Source of the DNA: Ovoidimarina sediminis
GTDB taxonomy: Bacteria > Pseudomonadota > Alphaproteobacteria > Rhodobacterales > Rhodobacteraceae
Length of the DNA: 64,000 nucleotides
Direction: 5' to 3'
Assembly: GCF_032586175.1 (NCBI RefSeq)
Contig: NZ_JAWHTE010000014.1
Span: 62,001-126,000, forward strand
The notes beneath the pieces were generated by a model. That model was given only the letters and a program-made list of their open reading frames with translations, was not told the DNA's origin and searched no databases. The position numbers and the translations under genes are program-made. Shown one piece after another: positions 1-8,977 of the stretch. How positions within the stretch are numbered: position 1 is the stretch's first letter; every line of letters starts with the position of its first letter.

Positions 1-1221
1 CGGCTTGAGGCGGAACAGAAGCGGCAAGCCGATGCAAAGGAAGAAGAGAAGGCGGAGCGTGCCCGCAAAGACGCCGAGGCCGAAGCCGCCCGCCAGCGCC
101 AGGTCGAAGAGGCCCGCCAGGCAATGCTCACCCGCCTGCGCGACGCGGTCGGCGATGTCGTTGACGCGGGCGCCCGCGGTCATTTCAGCGTCCGGATCGA
201 CGCAGCTTTCGAAGAGCCGGAACTGACGCAGCTTGCCCGATCGATCAACCAACTCGTCGACAATGTCGATCGCGGTTTGACGGAAGCCGCCCGTATCATG
301 GCAGAAATGGCGGAGGGCAATCTCGCCGACAGCATGCACGGTGCCTTCGACGGCAAGTTCGCCGAACTCAAGATCAGCGTGAACCAGACCGTAGAAAGCC
401 TCGGCGATCTGCTCGACCAGATCCGCGGCCAGTGCGAGGGCGTGGGAGAGTCCGCGGCCCGTATGACCGAGCAAAGCGGGGAACTCGCGCGCCGGGCGGA
501 ACAACAGGCCGCCTCGCTGGAGGAAACATCCGCAGCGATGGAGGAGATTTCCGCATCCGCGAGATCAAGTGCAGACGGCGCGTCGAACGCTGCCGAATTC
601 GCGCAATCCGCCAGCCAGCAGGTCAATGAAGCCGAAGGCGTTGTCGCCTCGGCTGTCGGTGCGATGTCAGATATTCAGGATGCCTCTGACAGGATCGGCG
701 AAATCGTGTCCGTGATCGACGGAATTGCATTCCAGACGAACCTTCTGGCCCTCAATGCGTCCGTGGAAGCGGCCCGCGCGGGCACTGCCGGCAAGGGCTT
801 TGCCGTGGTAGCGACAGAGGTTCGCGCCCTGGCCCAGCGCTCGGGCGAAGCGTCGAAGGACATCAAGGAACTGATCGAGGAAAGCGCAACCCAGGTCCGC
901 CGCGGCGTCGAACTTGTCGAACAGACGGGGGCGACGCTGGGAAAGATCATGACGGGCGTCTCGCAAATGGCCTCCACCATGCAGGAACTGACCGCCACGG
1001 CACGCGAACAGGCCACGGGCGTCGGCGAAGTGACTTCCGCGATCAGCCAGCTCGACGTCATTACCCAGAAGAACGCCGCCCTCTCCGACGAAACACGCGA
1101 GGCGGCATACTCCATGGCCGGCCAGGCACAAGCGATGCAGGCCCTCGTCGGACGCTTCCGCACCCGTTCCGGCGGCACCGCCATGGGATCGCCGGCCCCG
1201 GATACGATCGCTGCGGAATGA
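1..1221 (+). CDS. Methyl-accepting chemotaxis protein, 3' part (N-terminus outside window)
   Basis: The reading frame is open from base 1, so the sensor and membrane part lies upstream. The first 40 codons form a charged Glu/Lys/Arg/Ala coiled coil. They are followed by a HAMP-like stretch and a typical cytoplasmic signalling domain. The hairpin tip is clear: IDGIAFQTNLLALNASVEAA followed by RAGTAGKGFAVVATEVRALAQRS, the region that contacts CheA/CheW in this family. Flanking helices are rich in Gln/Glu/Ala methylation-type heptads. There is no C-terminal pentapeptide for CheR docking; the end is a Gly/Pro/Ala-rich tail. The gene is followed head-on by msrB. The family call is secure; the ligand is unknown because the sensor is not in the window. 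Confidence 0.95.
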   Translation, partial: RLEAEQKRQADAKEEEKAERARKDAEAEAARQRQVEEARQAMLTRLRDAVGDVVDAGARGHFSVRIDAAFEEPELTQLARSINQLVDNVDRGLTEAARIMAEMAEGNLADSMHGAFDGKFAELKISVNQTVESLGDLLDQIRGQCEGVGESAARMTEQSGELARRAEQQAASLEETSAAMEEISASARSSADGASNAAEFAQSASQQVNEAEGVVASAVGAMSDIQDASDRIGEIVSVIDGIAFQTNLLALNASVEAARAGTAGKGFAVVATEVRALAQRSGEASKDIKELIEESATQVRRGVELVEQTGATLGKIMTGVSQMASTMQELTATAREQATGVGEVTSAISQLDVITQKNAALSDETREAAYSMAGQAQAMQALVGRFRTRSGGTAMGSPAPDTIAAE

Positions 1222-1242
1222 AGTGACCGCCCGGTCTTCTCC

Positions 1243-1713
1243 TCAGGCGGAACGGAAAACGAGGCTCACTCCGTTCAGGCAATGGCGCTTGCCCGTCGGC
1301 TGAGGTCCGTCGTCGAAGATGTGCCCCAGATGCGACCCGCAGCGGCGGCAATGCACCTCCGTGCGCACGCGAAACAGCTTGCGGTCAGGCTTCGTGCCCA
1401 CCGCCCCAGGCTGGCTCTTCCAGAACGACGGCCAGCCCGTGCCGCTGTCATACTTGTGCTCGGAAGAGTAAACTGCGAGGTCGCATCCACGGCAGTGATA
1501 AAGGCCCGGCGCGTAAATCTTGTCGAGCGGGCTGGATCCCGGCGGTTCCGTTCCCTCACGCCGCATCACCTTGTATTCCAGATCGGTAAGCATCGCGCGC
1601 CATTCCCGGTCGCTCCGTGTCACCTCGAACGGGCCGGTCCCGGCCACCCCGGGCCCTGCTGCCGCCAGGGCTGTCAGAGAGACGGCCCCGGCCAGAAATC
1701 CCCGTCGTTTCAT
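1243..1713 (-). CDS. msrB: Peptide-methionine (R)-S-oxide reductase with Tat signal
   Basis: MsrB reduces the R-epimer of methionine sulfoxide in proteins. Both zinc CxxC pairs are visible (CRGC and CRRC), as are the GSHLGHIFDDGP block and the catalytic Cys in RHCLNG. The N-terminus MKRRGFLAG followed by an Ala-rich hydrophobic stretch to AAAGPGVAG looks like a twin-arginine signal, so the enzyme probably acts in the periplasm. I chose the ATG at 1713 because a GAGG lies about 9 bases upstream and the Tat motif follows at once; an in-frame ATG at 1737 would add eight residues. The gene is convergent with the chemoreceptor. Confidence 0.93.
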   Translation of the reverse strand: MKRRGFLAGAVSLTALAAAGPGVAGTGPFEVTRSDREWRAMLTDLEYKVMRREGTEPPGSSPLDKIYAPGLYHCRGCDLAVYSSEHKYDSGTGWPSFWKSQPGAVGTKPDRKLFRVRTEVHCRRCGSHLGHIFDDGPQPTGKRHCLNGVSLVFRSA

Positions 1714-2016
1714 CGCGATACGCCTCATCTGCACCATATTTTACTTGCCTTCGCCGCAGACGGCCGTCACCGGACAGGGCAAGGCAGCGTCGCCATGATC
1801 CTAAGCACCCTGCAGCAAATCCCCCAATCAACTTCCCGCGCGCGCGCCGTGATCAACGCGCAACAGCCGCTCTGCGGCATCAAAACCACGCCGGGAAGGC
1901 CGCCACATCCTTGCCCGCCCCCCGCCTTGCCCTCGCCGCGCCACACCATATGATGGAGCCAAGATCGCGGTGCCTCTGGGGCGCCACCCAACAATCCCGA
2001 AGAGCGAGTAGGACAT
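1714..2016. other. Divergent intergenic region between msrB and cobS
   Basis: About 300 bases carry the start regions of two divergent genes. I looked for a cobalamin riboswitch ahead of cobS and found no convincing B12 box. No repeat or RNA gene was recognised; the overlapping open frames look like compositional shadows. Confidence 0.5.
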
Positions 2017-3006
2017 ATGTCAGCATTCGGCATCATGGACGCAACCGAAAGACCGACCGAAGAGATTTCGGTACGCGAGGTCTTCGGAATCGACACCGAC
2101 ATGATCGTCAAGGGCTTCCCCGAGGCGATGGACCGTGTCCCCGAAATCGACCACACATACAAGTTCGACCCGGACACCACACTGGCGATCCTCGCAGGCT
2201 TCAGCCACAACCGCCGCGTGATGATCCAGGGCTATCACGGCACCGGGAAATCGACCCATATCGAACAGGTCGCCTCGCGCCTCAACTGGCCCTGTGTCCG
2301 AATCAACCTCGACAGCCACATCAGCCGGATCGACCTGATCGGCAAGGATGCGATCAAGCTCTACGGCGACAAGCAGGTCACCGAATTCCAGGAAGGCATC
2401 CTGCCCTGGGCGCTGCGCCACCCTGTTTCGATCGTCTTCGACGAATACGACGCGGGCCGCGCCGACGTGATGTTCGTGATCCAGCGTGTTCTGGAAGCCG
2501 ACGGCAAGCTCACCCTTCTCGACCAGAACGAGGTGATCACGCCGCATCGCTACTTCCGCCTTTTCGCCACGGCGAACACCGTCGGCCTCGGCGACACCAC
2601 CGGCCTCTATCACGGCACCCAGCAGATCAACCAGGGCCAGATGGACCGGTGGAGCCTCGTTGCCACGCTCAATTACCTCAGCCACGACGCGGAAGCGGCG
2701 ATCGTCCTCTCGAAGGAGCCCACCTACAACACAGAAAAGGGCCGCAAGATCATCGGCCAGATGGTGACGGTGGCGGATCTCACCCGCACGGCATTCATGA
2801 ACGGCGAGCTTTCGACGGTGATGAGCCCGCGGACGGTGATCTCCTGGGCCCAGAACGCCCAGATCTTCCGCAGTGTAGGCTATGCGTTCCGGCTTTCCTT
2901 CCTCAACAAGTGCGACGAACTTGAACGTCAAACGGTGGCCGAGTTCTATCAGCGCTGCTTCGACGAGGAACTGCCCGAAAGCGCGGCGTCGATGAGCCTC
3001 GGCTGA
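2017..3006 (+). CDS. cobS: Aerobic cobaltochelatase subunit CobS (AAA+ ATPase)
   Basis: CobS is the AAA+ motor of the ATP-dependent CobNST cobaltochelatase, which inserts cobalt into hydrogenobyrinate a,c-diamide in the aerobic B12 pathway. The 329 residues are the usual length. The Walker A motif GYHGTGKST is at about residues 72-80 and the Walker B motif VFDEYD at about 140-145; RLFATANTVGLGD matches sensor 1. The gene is followed after 69 bases by cobT, its partner. The large subunit cobN is not in the window. Confidence 0.96.
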   Translation: MSAFGIMDATERPTEEISVREVFGIDTDMIVKGFPEAMDRVPEIDHTYKFDPDTTLAILAGFSHNRRVMIQGYHGTGKSTHIEQVASRLNWPCVRINLDSHISRIDLIGKDAIKLYGDKQVTEFQEGILPWALRHPVSIVFDEYDAGRADVMFVIQRVLEADGKLTLLDQNEVITPHRYFRLFATANTVGLGDTTGLYHGTQQINQGQMDRWSLVATLNYLSHDAEAAIVLSKEPTYNTEKGRKIIGQMVTVADLTRTAFMNGELSTVMSPRTVISWAQNAQIFRSVGYAFRLSFLNKCDELERQTVAEFYQRCFDEELPESAASMSLG

Positions 3007-3075
3007 TCCGACCGGGCCGGGTGGCGCCCACATGCGCCATCCCCGTCTCCAACCGAAGGACCCGGACACCAAAGC

Positions 3076-4950
3076 ATGGGCGCCCCGAACGACAATCCAG
3101 CCGATCCCTTCAAGAAGGCGCTTGCAGAAGCGACCCGGGTGATCGCCGACGACCCCGACATGGCGGTCAGCTACACGGTCGACCCGCCGGGCATGTCGGC
3201 GGATACCGTACGCCTGCCCCAGATTTCGCGCCGGATGACGAAAGACGAGGTGCTGCTGGCCCGCGGTACCGCCGATGCCTATGCGCTCTACCGCAAATAT
3301 CACGATGAACGCACGGCGGCGCGCTACGCCCCCCCGGGCCAGATGGCCCGCGATCTCTATGATGCCATGGAAACCGCCCGCTGCGAGGCGGTGGGTGCCC
3401 GCGCGATGCCCGGTACCGCCAGCAACATCGACGCCAAAATCGCGGTCGAGGCCGACCGCAAGGGCTACGGCCAGATCCGCGAAGCCTCCGAGGCGCCGCT
3501 CGCCGTAGCCGCCGGATACCTGATCCGCCACCTCGCCACCGGCCGCCCGCTGCCCAAGGGTGCCGACAACGTGATGGAACTCTGGCGCGGGTTCATAGAG
3601 GAGCAGGCGGGCGGCACTCTCGAAGGCCTCGCCGAAACGCTGGACGATCAGGCGGCCTTCGCGCGCTTCTCGCGCCAGATCATCGAAGATCTGGGCTACG
3701 GCGATCAGCTCGGCGACGATCCCGATGCCGAGGATCCCGATACCGAGGATCAGGCCGAGGAAGGCACCGAGGAAGAGGAAAACCCCGACGCCCAGGGCGA
3801 TAGTGAGGGCGACGACGAGGGTATGGACGCCTCGCCCGAACAAAGCCAGGAGGCGATGGACGACGCACAGCAGGCGCAGATCTCGGCCGATGACATGGCC
3901 GATGCCGAGATGGGCGAAGAAGTCGACCTGCCCGAAGGCGAGGCACCGCTGGAGCCGCCTCCGCCGCAGCCGATCAGTGACGCCGATCCGAATTATGTGG
4001 TCTACACCTCTGAATATGATGAGGAAATCAAGGCAGAAGAGCTTGCCGAACCGGCCGAGCTTGAACGCCTCCGCGCCTATCTCGATCAGCAGCTCGATCC
4101 TTTGAAAGGCGCGGTCTCACGGCTCGCCAACAAGCTTCAGCGCCGCCTCCAGGCCAAGCAGGGGCGCAGCTGGGAATTCGACCTTGAAGAGGGCGTCCTG
4201 GATTCCGGCCGCCTCGCCCGCGTGGTCGCGAACCCAACCACCCCGCTGACCTTCAAGATGGAGAAGGACACGAACTTCCGCGACACCGTCGTGACGCTCC
4301 TTCTCGACAACTCCGGCTCGATGCGTGGCCGCCCGATCTCGATCGCGGCCATCTGCGCCGATGTCCTCGCCCGCACCCTCGAACGCTGCCAGGTGAAGGT
4401 CGAGATCCTGGGCTTCACCACCCGCGCATGGAAAGGCGGGCAGGCCCGCGAGGAATGGCTTCAGGCCGGTCGCCCGATGACGCCGGGCCGCCTCAATGAC
4501 CTCCGCCATATCATCTACAAATCCGCCGATGCGCCCTGGCGCCGGGCGCGTGTGAACCTCGGGCTGATGATGAAAGAGGGGCTCCTGAAGGAAAACATCG
4601 ACGGCGAAGCGCTCGAATGGGCGCACCGCCGGATGGAACGCCGCCGCGAAGCGCGCCGCATCCTGATGGTCATTTCCGACGGCGCGCCGGTCGATGATTC
4701 CACGCTGTCGGTGAACCCCGCGAACTACCTCGAAAAGCACCTTCGCGACGTCATCGCCATGATCGAGAAGCGAAAGGCGGTGGAACTGCTGGCCATCGGC
4801 ATCGGTCACGACGTGACCCGCTATTATGACCGCGCCGTCACGATCACCGATGTCGAGCAACTTGCCGGCGCCATGACCGAACAGCTCGCCGCCCTCTTCG
4901 ACAACGACCCGCGGATGCGGGCGCGTGTCCTGGGCATGCGGCGCGTCTGA
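3076..4950 (+). CDS. cobT: Aerobic cobaltochelatase subunit CobT
   Basis: CobT assembles with CobS into the chaperone-like ATPase ring of cobaltochelatase. The N-terminal third is followed by a strongly acidic linker (about residues 210-300, rich in Asp/Glu/Gln), typical of CobT and of the related Mg-chelatase D subunit. The C-terminal part is a von Willebrand A domain with the MIDAS start LLLDNSGSM at about residue 410. The stop codon overlaps the next start by one base (TGATG), so translation is probably coupled to the downstream aminopeptidase. 624 residues fit the family. Confidence 0.95.
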   Translation: MGAPNDNPADPFKKALAEATRVIADDPDMAVSYTVDPPGMSADTVRLPQISRRMTKDEVLLARGTADAYALYRKYHDERTAARYAPPGQMARDLYDAMETARCEAVGARAMPGTASNIDAKIAVEADRKGYGQIREASEAPLAVAAGYLIRHLATGRPLPKGADNVMELWRGFIEEQAGGTLEGLAETLDDQAAFARFSRQIIEDLGYGDQLGDDPDAEDPDTEDQAEEGTEEEENPDAQGDSEGDDEGMDASPEQSQEAMDDAQQAQISADDMADAEMGEEVDLPEGEAPLEPPPPQPISDADPNYVVYTSEYDEEIKAEELAEPAELERLRAYLDQQLDPLKGAVSRLANKLQRRLQAKQGRSWEFDLEEGVLDSGRLARVVANPTTPLTFKMEKDTNFRDTVVTLLLDNSGSMRGRPISIAAICADVLARTLERCQVKVEILGFTTRAWKGGQAREEWLQAGRPMTPGRLNDLRHIIYKSADAPWRRARVNLGLMMKEGLLKENIDGEALEWAHRRMERRREARRILMVISDGAPVDDSTLSVNPANYLEKHLRDVIAMIEKRKAVELLAIGIGHDVTRYYDRAVTITDVEQLAGAMTEQLAALFDNDPRMRARVLGMRRV

Positions 4951-6773
4951 TGTTCCAAAGCTTCGAGGCGACGAGCACTCCCGAACAGGGCCCACCCCGG
5001 CTGAAAGCGCTCCGTGCCGCCATGAAGACGCAACAGGTCGACGGCTTTCTCATTCCGCGCTCCGACGCCCACCAGGGCGAATATGTGGCACCCTGCGACG
5101 ACCGGCTAAGCTGGCTTACAGGCTTCACCGGCTCTGCGGGTTTTTCCGTCGTCCTTGCCGACGAGGCCGGCATCTTCATCGATGGACGCTACCGCACGCA
5201 GGTGAAGCACCAGGTCGACACAGGGCATTTCACCCCCGTGAACTGGCCCGAAACCAAGCTTGCAGATTGGGTCTCGGAACGGCTCGGCGACGAGGCGATC
5301 TTGGCTTTCGACCCCTGGCTCCACACTATCGACGAAGTCGAGAAACTTAGTGAAGCCCTTGAAAAGAAAGGGATCGAAGCTGCCTACTGGGAAAATATCG
5401 TCGACGAGATCTGGGAAGATCGACCGAACCGCCCGACCGGCGCGATCACGGCCTATCCCGAAGAACTGGCGGGCCGCAGCCTTACCGAGAAATGCGATCT
5501 CGTCGCGGAACAGCTGAAAGCTGCGGGCCAAAGCGCAGCCATCCTGACACTCCCCGATTCCATCGCCTGGCTCCTGAACATCCGCGGCAGTGACATCCCC
5601 CGCATCCCGATCCTCCAGGCCTTCGCGATCATCCACGCGACCGGAATGGTCGATCTCTTCACCGATGCCCCGGCCGATCAGGCGGTGCGCACGCATCTTG
5701 CCCCGCGCGTAGCACTTCACCCTTATGACGGGTTGCTCGATCACCTCGAAACCCTCGAAGGCGCGATCCGCGTCGATCCGAAAACCGCACCCTTGAAGAT
5801 CTGGTCGCATCTCAAGGCCCGTGAAGGCTTAACGAACGGCGCGGTCCGCCCGGTCAAGGGCGATGACCCCTGCATTCTGCCGAAGGCGCAGAAGACCGAG
5901 GCTGAAATCGCCGCCACGACCGAGGCGCATCTTCGCGACGGCGCCGCAATGGTGGCATTCCTCGCCTGGCTCGACGACGCCGCCCCGAAAGGCGGGATCA
6001 CCGAAATCGACGTGGTCGAACGGCTCGAAGGGTTCCGCCGCGCGACCAACGCGCTCCATGACATTTCCTTCGATACGATCTGCGGCGCTGGGCCGAATGG
6101 TGCCATCGTCCACTACCGCGTGACCCGGGACACGAACCGCGAGATCACGCCGGGCGACCTCCTCCTCGTCGATTCCGGCGGCCAGTATCTCGACGGTACG
6201 ACCGACATCACCCGCACGGTCACGACCGGCACGCCGGCAGAAGATCAGAAAGCGGCCTTCACCCGTGTCCTGCAAGGCATGATCGCGGTCAGCCGCGCAC
6301 GCTGGCCACGGGGCCTCGCGGGCCGCGATCTCGACGCGCTCGCACGCGCGCCGCTCTGGATGGCGGGGCAGGATTACGATCACGGCACCGGGCACGGTGT
6401 GGGCGTCTTCCTCTCGGTCCACGAAGGGCCCCAGCGGCTGTCGCGCCTCTCCGAAGTTGCCCTTGCCCCCGGCATGATCCTGTCCAACGAACCCGGCTAT
6501 TACCGCGAGGGCCACTGGGGCATCCGCATCGAAAACCTCGTCGCGGTCGAAACGGCCCCCGAGATCGCCGGCGGCGACGGGCGCGATCAGCTTGCCTTCG
6601 GCACGCTGACATGGGTACCCATCGACACACGGCTCGTGAACACCGATTGGCTGTCACCAGGAGATCGGGACTGGCTCAACGCCTATCATGCTGACGTGCT
6701 TGAGAAAATCGGCCCTCGCCTTTCCGATGACGCGACGCGGGACTGGCTCAAACGGGCCTGCCGCGCTATCTAG
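4950..6773 (+). CDS. Xaa-Pro aminopeptidase P-like M24 metallopeptidase
   Basis: This is a 607-residue aminopeptidase P of the long three-domain type: two creatinase-like N-terminal domains and a C-terminal pita-bread M24 domain. It cleaves X-Pro bonds at peptide N-termini using a dinuclear metal centre. Visible metal-ligand motifs are LLLVDSGGQYLDGTTDITRT (two Asp), GTGHGVG (His), NEPGYY (Glu) and the final IRIEN (Glu). The ATG overlaps the cobT stop. I see no link to cobalamin beyond operon position and, by family, a possible divalent metal requirement (Mn or Co). Confidence 0.93.
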   Translation: MFQSFEATSTPEQGPPRLKALRAAMKTQQVDGFLIPRSDAHQGEYVAPCDDRLSWLTGFTGSAGFSVVLADEAGIFIDGRYRTQVKHQVDTGHFTPVNWPETKLADWVSERLGDEAILAFDPWLHTIDEVEKLSEALEKKGIEAAYWENIVDEIWEDRPNRPTGAITAYPEELAGRSLTEKCDLVAEQLKAAGQSAAILTLPDSIAWLLNIRGSDIPRIPILQAFAIIHATGMVDLFTDAPADQAVRTHLAPRVALHPYDGLLDHLETLEGAIRVDPKTAPLKIWSHLKAREGLTNGAVRPVKGDDPCILPKAQKTEAEIAATTEAHLRDGAAMVAFLAWLDDAAPKGGITEIDVVERLEGFRRATNALHDISFDTICGAGPNGAIVHYRVTRDTNREITPGDLLLVDSGGQYLDGTTDITRTVTTGTPAEDQKAAFTRVLQGMIAVSRARWPRGLAGRDLDALARAPLWMAGQDYDHGTGHGVGVFLSVHEGPQRLSRLSEVALAPGMILSNEPGYYREGHWGIRIENLVAVETAPEIAGGDGRDQLAFGTLTWVPIDTRLVNTDWLSPGDRDWLNAYHADVLEKIGPRLSDDATRDWLKRACRAI

Positions 6774-6791
6774 GCGGCGACACACGGAATA

Positions 6792-7151
6792 TTGGAGGGG
6801 GCGAAGATGGCAGATCATATCACCATCCGGAAGGCAGACGGCACCTGGACGGTTCGCGCCGGCGGCGCGGTCATTGGCGAAAGCGCGAATGCGTTATCCC
6901 TCCACGAAGGAGGCTACGATCCGGTCATCTACTTCCCGCGCGGCGACATCGCCATGGCCTTCCTCGACGCCACCGACAAGGTCACGACCTGCCCACACAA
7001 GGGCGAGGCGCAGCATTATTCGATCATCACGAAATCGACCGTCCTGAAAGACGCGGCGTGGAGTTACGAGAACCCGAAAGACGAGGTGGCGGGGATCAAG
7101 GATCACCTCGCCTTCTACCCAAGCGGCCTCGTGACGATCGAAGAGATCTGA
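6792..7151 (+). CDS. DUF427 domain-containing protein
   Basis: A 119-residue protein of the DUF427 type: a small beta-rich fold with the conserved segments VIYFPRGDIAMAF, TTCPHKGEAQHYS, AAWSYENPKDEVAGIKDHLAFY. Its biochemical role is not established. It follows the aminopeptidase by 18 bases with a good ribosome site (GGAGGGG) before the ATG, so it is probably the last gene of the cobS operon. Confidence 0.88.
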   Translation: MEGAKMADHITIRKADGTWTVRAGGAVIGESANALSLHEGGYDPVIYFPRGDIAMAFLDATDKVTTCPHKGEAQHYSIITKSTVLKDAAWSYENPKDEVAGIKDHLAFYPSGLVTIEEI

Positions 7152-7157
7152 CGCCCC

Positions 7158-7189
7158 AGCCCCGGCCCCCGCGCCGGGGCTTCGTCTTC
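7158..7189. terminator. Intrinsic terminator between convergent DUF427 and clc genes
   Basis: A 9-bp perfect stem (AGCCCCGGC at 7158-7166 and GCCGGGGCT at 7173-7181) with a 6-base loop is followed by a T-rich stretch (TTCGTCTT). It lies between two converging genes and can serve the plus-strand operon. Confidence 0.75.
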
Positions 7190-7193
7190 CCTG

Positions 7194-8885
7194 TCAGCTA
7201 TGTTCCTCGGCCGCTGTAGCCGCCAGCGCGCGGTTATAGGCCTTCAGCGCATCCACCTGGTGCAGCGCGCCCAGAATCTCCGGCGCTTCGCCTTCCGCCC
7301 CAAGCCGCACCACCGCCAGGAACTGCCGGTTGGTCTTTTCGAAGATCGGCATCGCCGTCTCCAGCGTCGCGTTCCCCTCGACGGTAAAGCCCTGCTCGAT
7401 CGCCTCCCAGATCGCGTCCGAAGGGGCGCAGCCCGGCTCGTCGGGCTTCCGCATCACATTCGACACCCGGAACATTGCCAGCAGATAGGCCTGCGGGCCC
7501 GCCGCAAGATGTATCCCCTTCCGTTCCAGCTGGGTCAGGAAGAAGGACCGGTCCACGAGTTTCGAGGCCAGCGCCGTCGAGGTCGACACCGCCACCATAA
7601 CCGCAAGCCCCGTCTGCCAGTCCCCGGTCAGCTCGAACACGATCAGGGTCGTGGAAATCGGTGCGCCCAAAACGGCCGCCGCCAGCGCGCCCATTCCCGC
7701 AAAGGCATAAAGCGTCTCCGATCCCGAGACGTCCGGAAATATGCTGGTGGCGATCAGCCCGAAGGCCAGCCCCGTCATCCCGCCGATCATCAGGGATGGC
7801 GAAAACACCCCGCCCCCCATCCGGCCCGCCATGGTGATCGCAACAGCGGCCACCTTGATCACGGTAAATACGATCGCCTCGTGCAGAAGAAGCTGGCCGG
7901 TCAGCGCGGCCGAGGTCGTCTCATACCCGACCCCGATGATATGCGGGAAAAAGATCGCGATCCCGCCCAGCATCGCGCCAGCCACCGCAGGCCGCAGCAC
8001 GCGGGGCAGGCCGGTCTTATCCTGAAGGACCGTGCCCATGTCATCGGCCCAGAAGATCGCCCTCATGAACAAGCCACCGATCAGCCCGCAGACCAGCCCG
8101 AGGATCAGAAACGCCGGCAGTTCGACATAGAACTCCAGCACGCTCGACGACGTCAGCGCGAACTCCGCCACATCCCCGAATTCCAGCCGATTAATCACCG
8201 TCCCCGCCGCCGAAGCGATCACGATCGGCGCGAAGGAATGCACCGCGAAATGCCGCAGAACGACTTCAAGCGCAAAGATCGCCCCCGCAATCGGCGCGTT
8301 GAACGAGGCCGACACGGCCGCCGCCACCGCGCATCCCAGAAGATCGCGCGCCGTGATCCCGCTCGCGTCTATCCGGTCCGACACCCAGGTCGAAATCACG
8401 CCGGCAAGGTGCACCACCGGCCCTTCCCGACCCGTGGACCCACCTGACGACAGCGTAATCAGCGACGCACAGGCCGAGGCAAGCCCCGCCTTCGTCTCCA
8501 CACGCCCATCCCGAAGTGCGGCGCCCTCGATCACATCGGCCACCGACCGGACCCGCCCGTCATCGGTGAACCAGTTCAGGATCAGCCCGACGGCGAGGCC
8601 ACCAAAGATCGGAATGACCAGAACCTGCCACCACTCCAGCGTCTCCGCGAAGGAATGAATCATCCGCACATCGTCGGTGCCGTAAAGCGTTGTCTGTAGT
8701 AAAGTGATGCCCTTGCGGAAGAACAGCGCGGCAAACCCGGCGGCGATCCCGATCACCAGTGCGATGAACCAGAACTGAACCTGCCCGGGGCCCTTGTCGC
8801 GCAAGGCCTCCCACGCCTCCCGGAGAACCGCGACCATGTCGCTCAGCTGGCCGCTTATCCCTCCCGGTTTCGCGCCGTCCGCCAT
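7194..8885 (-). CDS. ClC-family chloride channel / H+-Cl- antiporter
   Basis: The 563-residue integral membrane protein shows the ClC selectivity-filter motifs: SSGGSTGREGP (variant of GSGxP then GxEGP with the gating Glu) and GGGVFSPSLMIGG. Many hydrophobic helices span residues 40-460. The last 110 residues form a soluble tail with repeated beta-alpha segments (NATLETAMPIFEKTNRQFLAVV) that may be one degenerate CBS domain; I cannot see a full CBS pair. The Glu of GREGP favours a transporter or gated channel of the bacterial type. It is divergent from the downstream oxidase. Confidence 0.92.
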   Translation of the reverse strand: MADGAKPGGISGQLSDMVAVLREAWEALRDKGPGQVQFWFIALVIGIAAGFAALFFRKGITLLQTTLYGTDDVRMIHSFAETLEWWQVLVIPIFGGLAVGLILNWFTDDGRVRSVADVIEGAALRDGRVETKAGLASACASLITLSSGGSTGREGPVVHLAGVISTWVSDRIDASGITARDLLGCAVAAAVSASFNAPIAGAIFALEVVLRHFAVHSFAPIVIASAAGTVINRLEFGDVAEFALTSSSVLEFYVELPAFLILGLVCGLIGGLFMRAIFWADDMGTVLQDKTGLPRVLRPAVAGAMLGGIAIFFPHIIGVGYETTSAALTGQLLLHEAIVFTVIKVAAVAITMAGRMGGGVFSPSLMIGGMTGLAFGLIATSIFPDVSGSETLYAFAGMGALAAAVLGAPISTTLIVFELTGDWQTGLAVMVAVSTSTALASKLVDRSFFLTQLERKGIHLAAGPQAYLLAMFRVSNVMRKPDEPGCAPSDAIWEAIEQGFTVEGNATLETAMPIFEKTNRQFLAVVRLGAEGEAPEILGALHQVDALKAYNRALAATAAEEHS

Positions 8886-8977
8886 TCCGTCACCGACCGC
8901 CTCTCACGCGCGGCCCCTTCCCCATCAAGGCCCGTTGCCCTAGGGTCCGGCGAAACCGAAATCCGGGGGTTATCCCA

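Noticed and set aside
1738..2016. Cobalamin riboswitch upstream of cobS
   Set aside because: No recognisable B12 box or the paired GCC-rich helices; the GGGAAGG string near 1890 is not enough.
2020..3843. Long minus-strand open frame opposite cobS-cobT (607 codons)
   Set aside because: It is a shadow of high-GC third-position bias; the plus-strand genes have clear motifs.
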